A stretch of 64,000 bases of DNA. Source: Microbulbifer sp. THAF38. Lineage in GTDB: Bacteria; Pseudomonadota; Gammaproteobacteria; Pseudomonadales; Cellvibrionaceae. The translations under genes were made by a program, and so were the position numbers. Location of the stretch: NCBI RefSeq assembly GCF_009363535.1, contig NZ_CP045369.1:3173001-3237000 (forward strand), given 5' to 3'. Positions 63,801 to 64,000 of this stretch are shown here, in pieces (positions within the stretch are counted from its first letter, which is position 1; each line of letters opens with the position of its first letter). Below the pieces are notes generated by a model. The model was not told the DNA's origin, did no database searches, and saw only the letters and a program-made list of their open reading frames with translations.

Positions 63801-64000
63801 CTGAACTTGGGTGTCGCGGCGCACCTGCTGGCGCTCGCGCTCGGCCGCGCGCACCGGCTGCTGAGCGCTGTTCGGTGAAAACGCCGGCAGATCCATCAAC
63901 AGGGTGTATTCCCGCAGCAGGCGTCCACTGGGCCAGCGGGTTTCAACCAGGAAATTCAGAAAGGGTTCGCGGATAGGTTCGCGGCTGGTAATACGGACTA
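60855..64000 (-). CDS. fimV: FimV-like polar hub protein (5' end cut by window edge)
   Basis: The minus-strand frame is open to base 64000, giving 1047 residues with the N-terminus missing. It starts with the FimV N-domain end (ITSREPIREPFLNFLVE, then TRWPSGRLLREYTLLMDLP). A Pro/Gln linker, a LysM domain near 63465-63650 (SADTLWEIALENRVSREFSV), a coiled coil (DKSQLENTELRERIAELDEQ) and one membrane segment (LVGIGAAGLLVGLFGFFTW) follow. A very acidic cytosolic region with many LDLDDLDL-like stretches comes next. A C-terminal TPR-like FimV domain (LELAQAYMDMGDKEGAKDIL) ends it. FimV organises the cell pole, type IV pili and cAMP signalling. A terminator follows. Confidence 0.95.
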   Translation of the reverse strand, partial: VRITSREPIREPFLNFLVETRWPSGRLLREYTLLMDLPAFSPNSAQQPVRAAERERQQVRRDTQVQRPAPRPAQPAPQPVVEPEVEQPTETPAAQQPEPVRRQPQRASTNSGDSSQVYGPVSSADTLWEIALENRVSREFSVQQTMLAIQRLNPEAFINGNINLLKKGAVLRLPNNEDLRSLSLTEAISEVAQQNDSWRQRNRSEEVATGAPLDARPVEEERLASTEIEGRVSLTAPGDNESVISGSGSGSEDSEALEGDLTVAEEELDKSQLENTELRERIAELDEQIDTMEALVEVSNDEMLAVQAAAELSDPLLDTSEIESDELADNELVNNELDSEEGQSDEALAGESHDDSVEQNTAQATAAEPESRNRVVSVQTQPEPSLMEKLGGNMQLVGIGAAGLLVGLFGFFTWRRRKAEQEAEQQLEQQLAAEESSLDLPEEATTADETLAAVESMEADDAFDLSDLGDVGTDDPISEAEIHLSLGQYEEAESKLLLGLEKDPQVVDARLMLMEVYAHNQDIEKFDDHYIQLLAISDGPAADRAARLRETIAGAPDFEAPAMDFSSESLEAAQLDDIGAALDQDFSGAEPAHSNEEGFNGDNSLLDDLTMDLSLDHEKVDGELSTEELSLDLDDTFAEPPLDTGDSLDLDSEFNLDDLDLDDALDTDQANSQLASNSDEELNLDDLDLGDLDLGDLNTTGSDELALQDSLAGEAAAENEGDLAPIDFDTSELDLDSLALDTAESPEAGVDELATELEEAGVETEKSKSGGSIGGLDFELDLSMMEGDAKELHAEEVAATEDSLEAQELEAVVDAAPSAGSEDEFSLEAFSEDDLDMIGSELDGELDLDSIDLDDLTGDLASTESLEVATSAAVADNAEPNGLPQEEDLDFDMASLEATGEELSIGEGAVEEEFSLEDELALIDESTDGDLALELGTENDLDLESVPAQEPLGQEQAGNKQSREVAATQQQDAESEFAGLDFNLESDLNSELSLLEGGDEMGTKLELAQAYMDMGDKEGAKDILKEVAQDGGGEHKSRAEEMLERMV

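Overview
The window reads as a chromosomal segment of a marine-type gammaproteobacterium, most likely Cellvibrionales (Microbulbifer-like). This is an inference from the gene order fimV-truA-trpF-trpB-trpA-accD-folC-SPOR protein-cvpA-purF-metZ (a layout shared with Pseudomonas relatives), the protein families present and the moderate GC content. No rRNA, tRNA, CRISPR array, intact insertion sequence or prophage was seen. Both edges cut genes: a J-domain co-chaperone at the left and fimV at the right.

Left part (1-12.7 kb): an HscC-type Hsp70 and its J-domain partner, a divergent SulP anion transporter, pdxH, then a catabolic block on the plus strand. That block holds a ThDP-dependent 2-oxoacid decarboxylase (AruI-like), an aldehyde dehydrogenase, a 71-residue orphan gene behind a structured leader, and kbl-tdh for threonine breakdown. 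An AraC-type regulator follows.

Middle left (12.7-29.7 kb): a looser, partly AT-rich and gene-poor accessory stretch. It carries a Stv-like orphan protein, two LysE-type exporters, hydrolases, a CPA1 antiporter, NTF2-like proteins, an SPL-like radical SAM protein, a GIY-YIG protein, thiopurine methyltransferase, several small DUF proteins, a PAP2 phosphatase and a glycosyltransferase. Decayed repeats and gaps of 300-750 bp are concentrated here.

Middle right (29.9-44.4 kb): an acyl-CoA dehydrogenase, then a long minus-strand envelope and stress block (ECF sigma, membrane partner, DUF3106 protein, glycine-zipper protein, PepSY protein, PhoP/PhoQ-like two-component system). Next come an 11-residue-repeat secreted protein, a cystine-type symporter, a TlpA-like thioredoxin overlapping a YihY/BrkB protein, arsC, wrbA, DUF2069 and sppA.

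Right part (44.4-64 kb): a MoxR-DUF58-transglutaminase (TgpA) operon with an MFS transporter, then the conserved metabolic run metZ, purF, cvpA, SPOR, folC, accD, trpA, trpB, trpF, truA and fimV, all on the minus strand. The two most interesting signals are non-coding. One is a pair of gapless 116-bp tandem repeats with conserved hairpins between trpF and trpB (58761-59009). The other is a promoter plus a roughly 190-nt leader with a Shine-Dalgarno-sequestering hairpin and a possible alternative pairing, ahead of the 71-residue gene and kbl-tdh (8876-9093).
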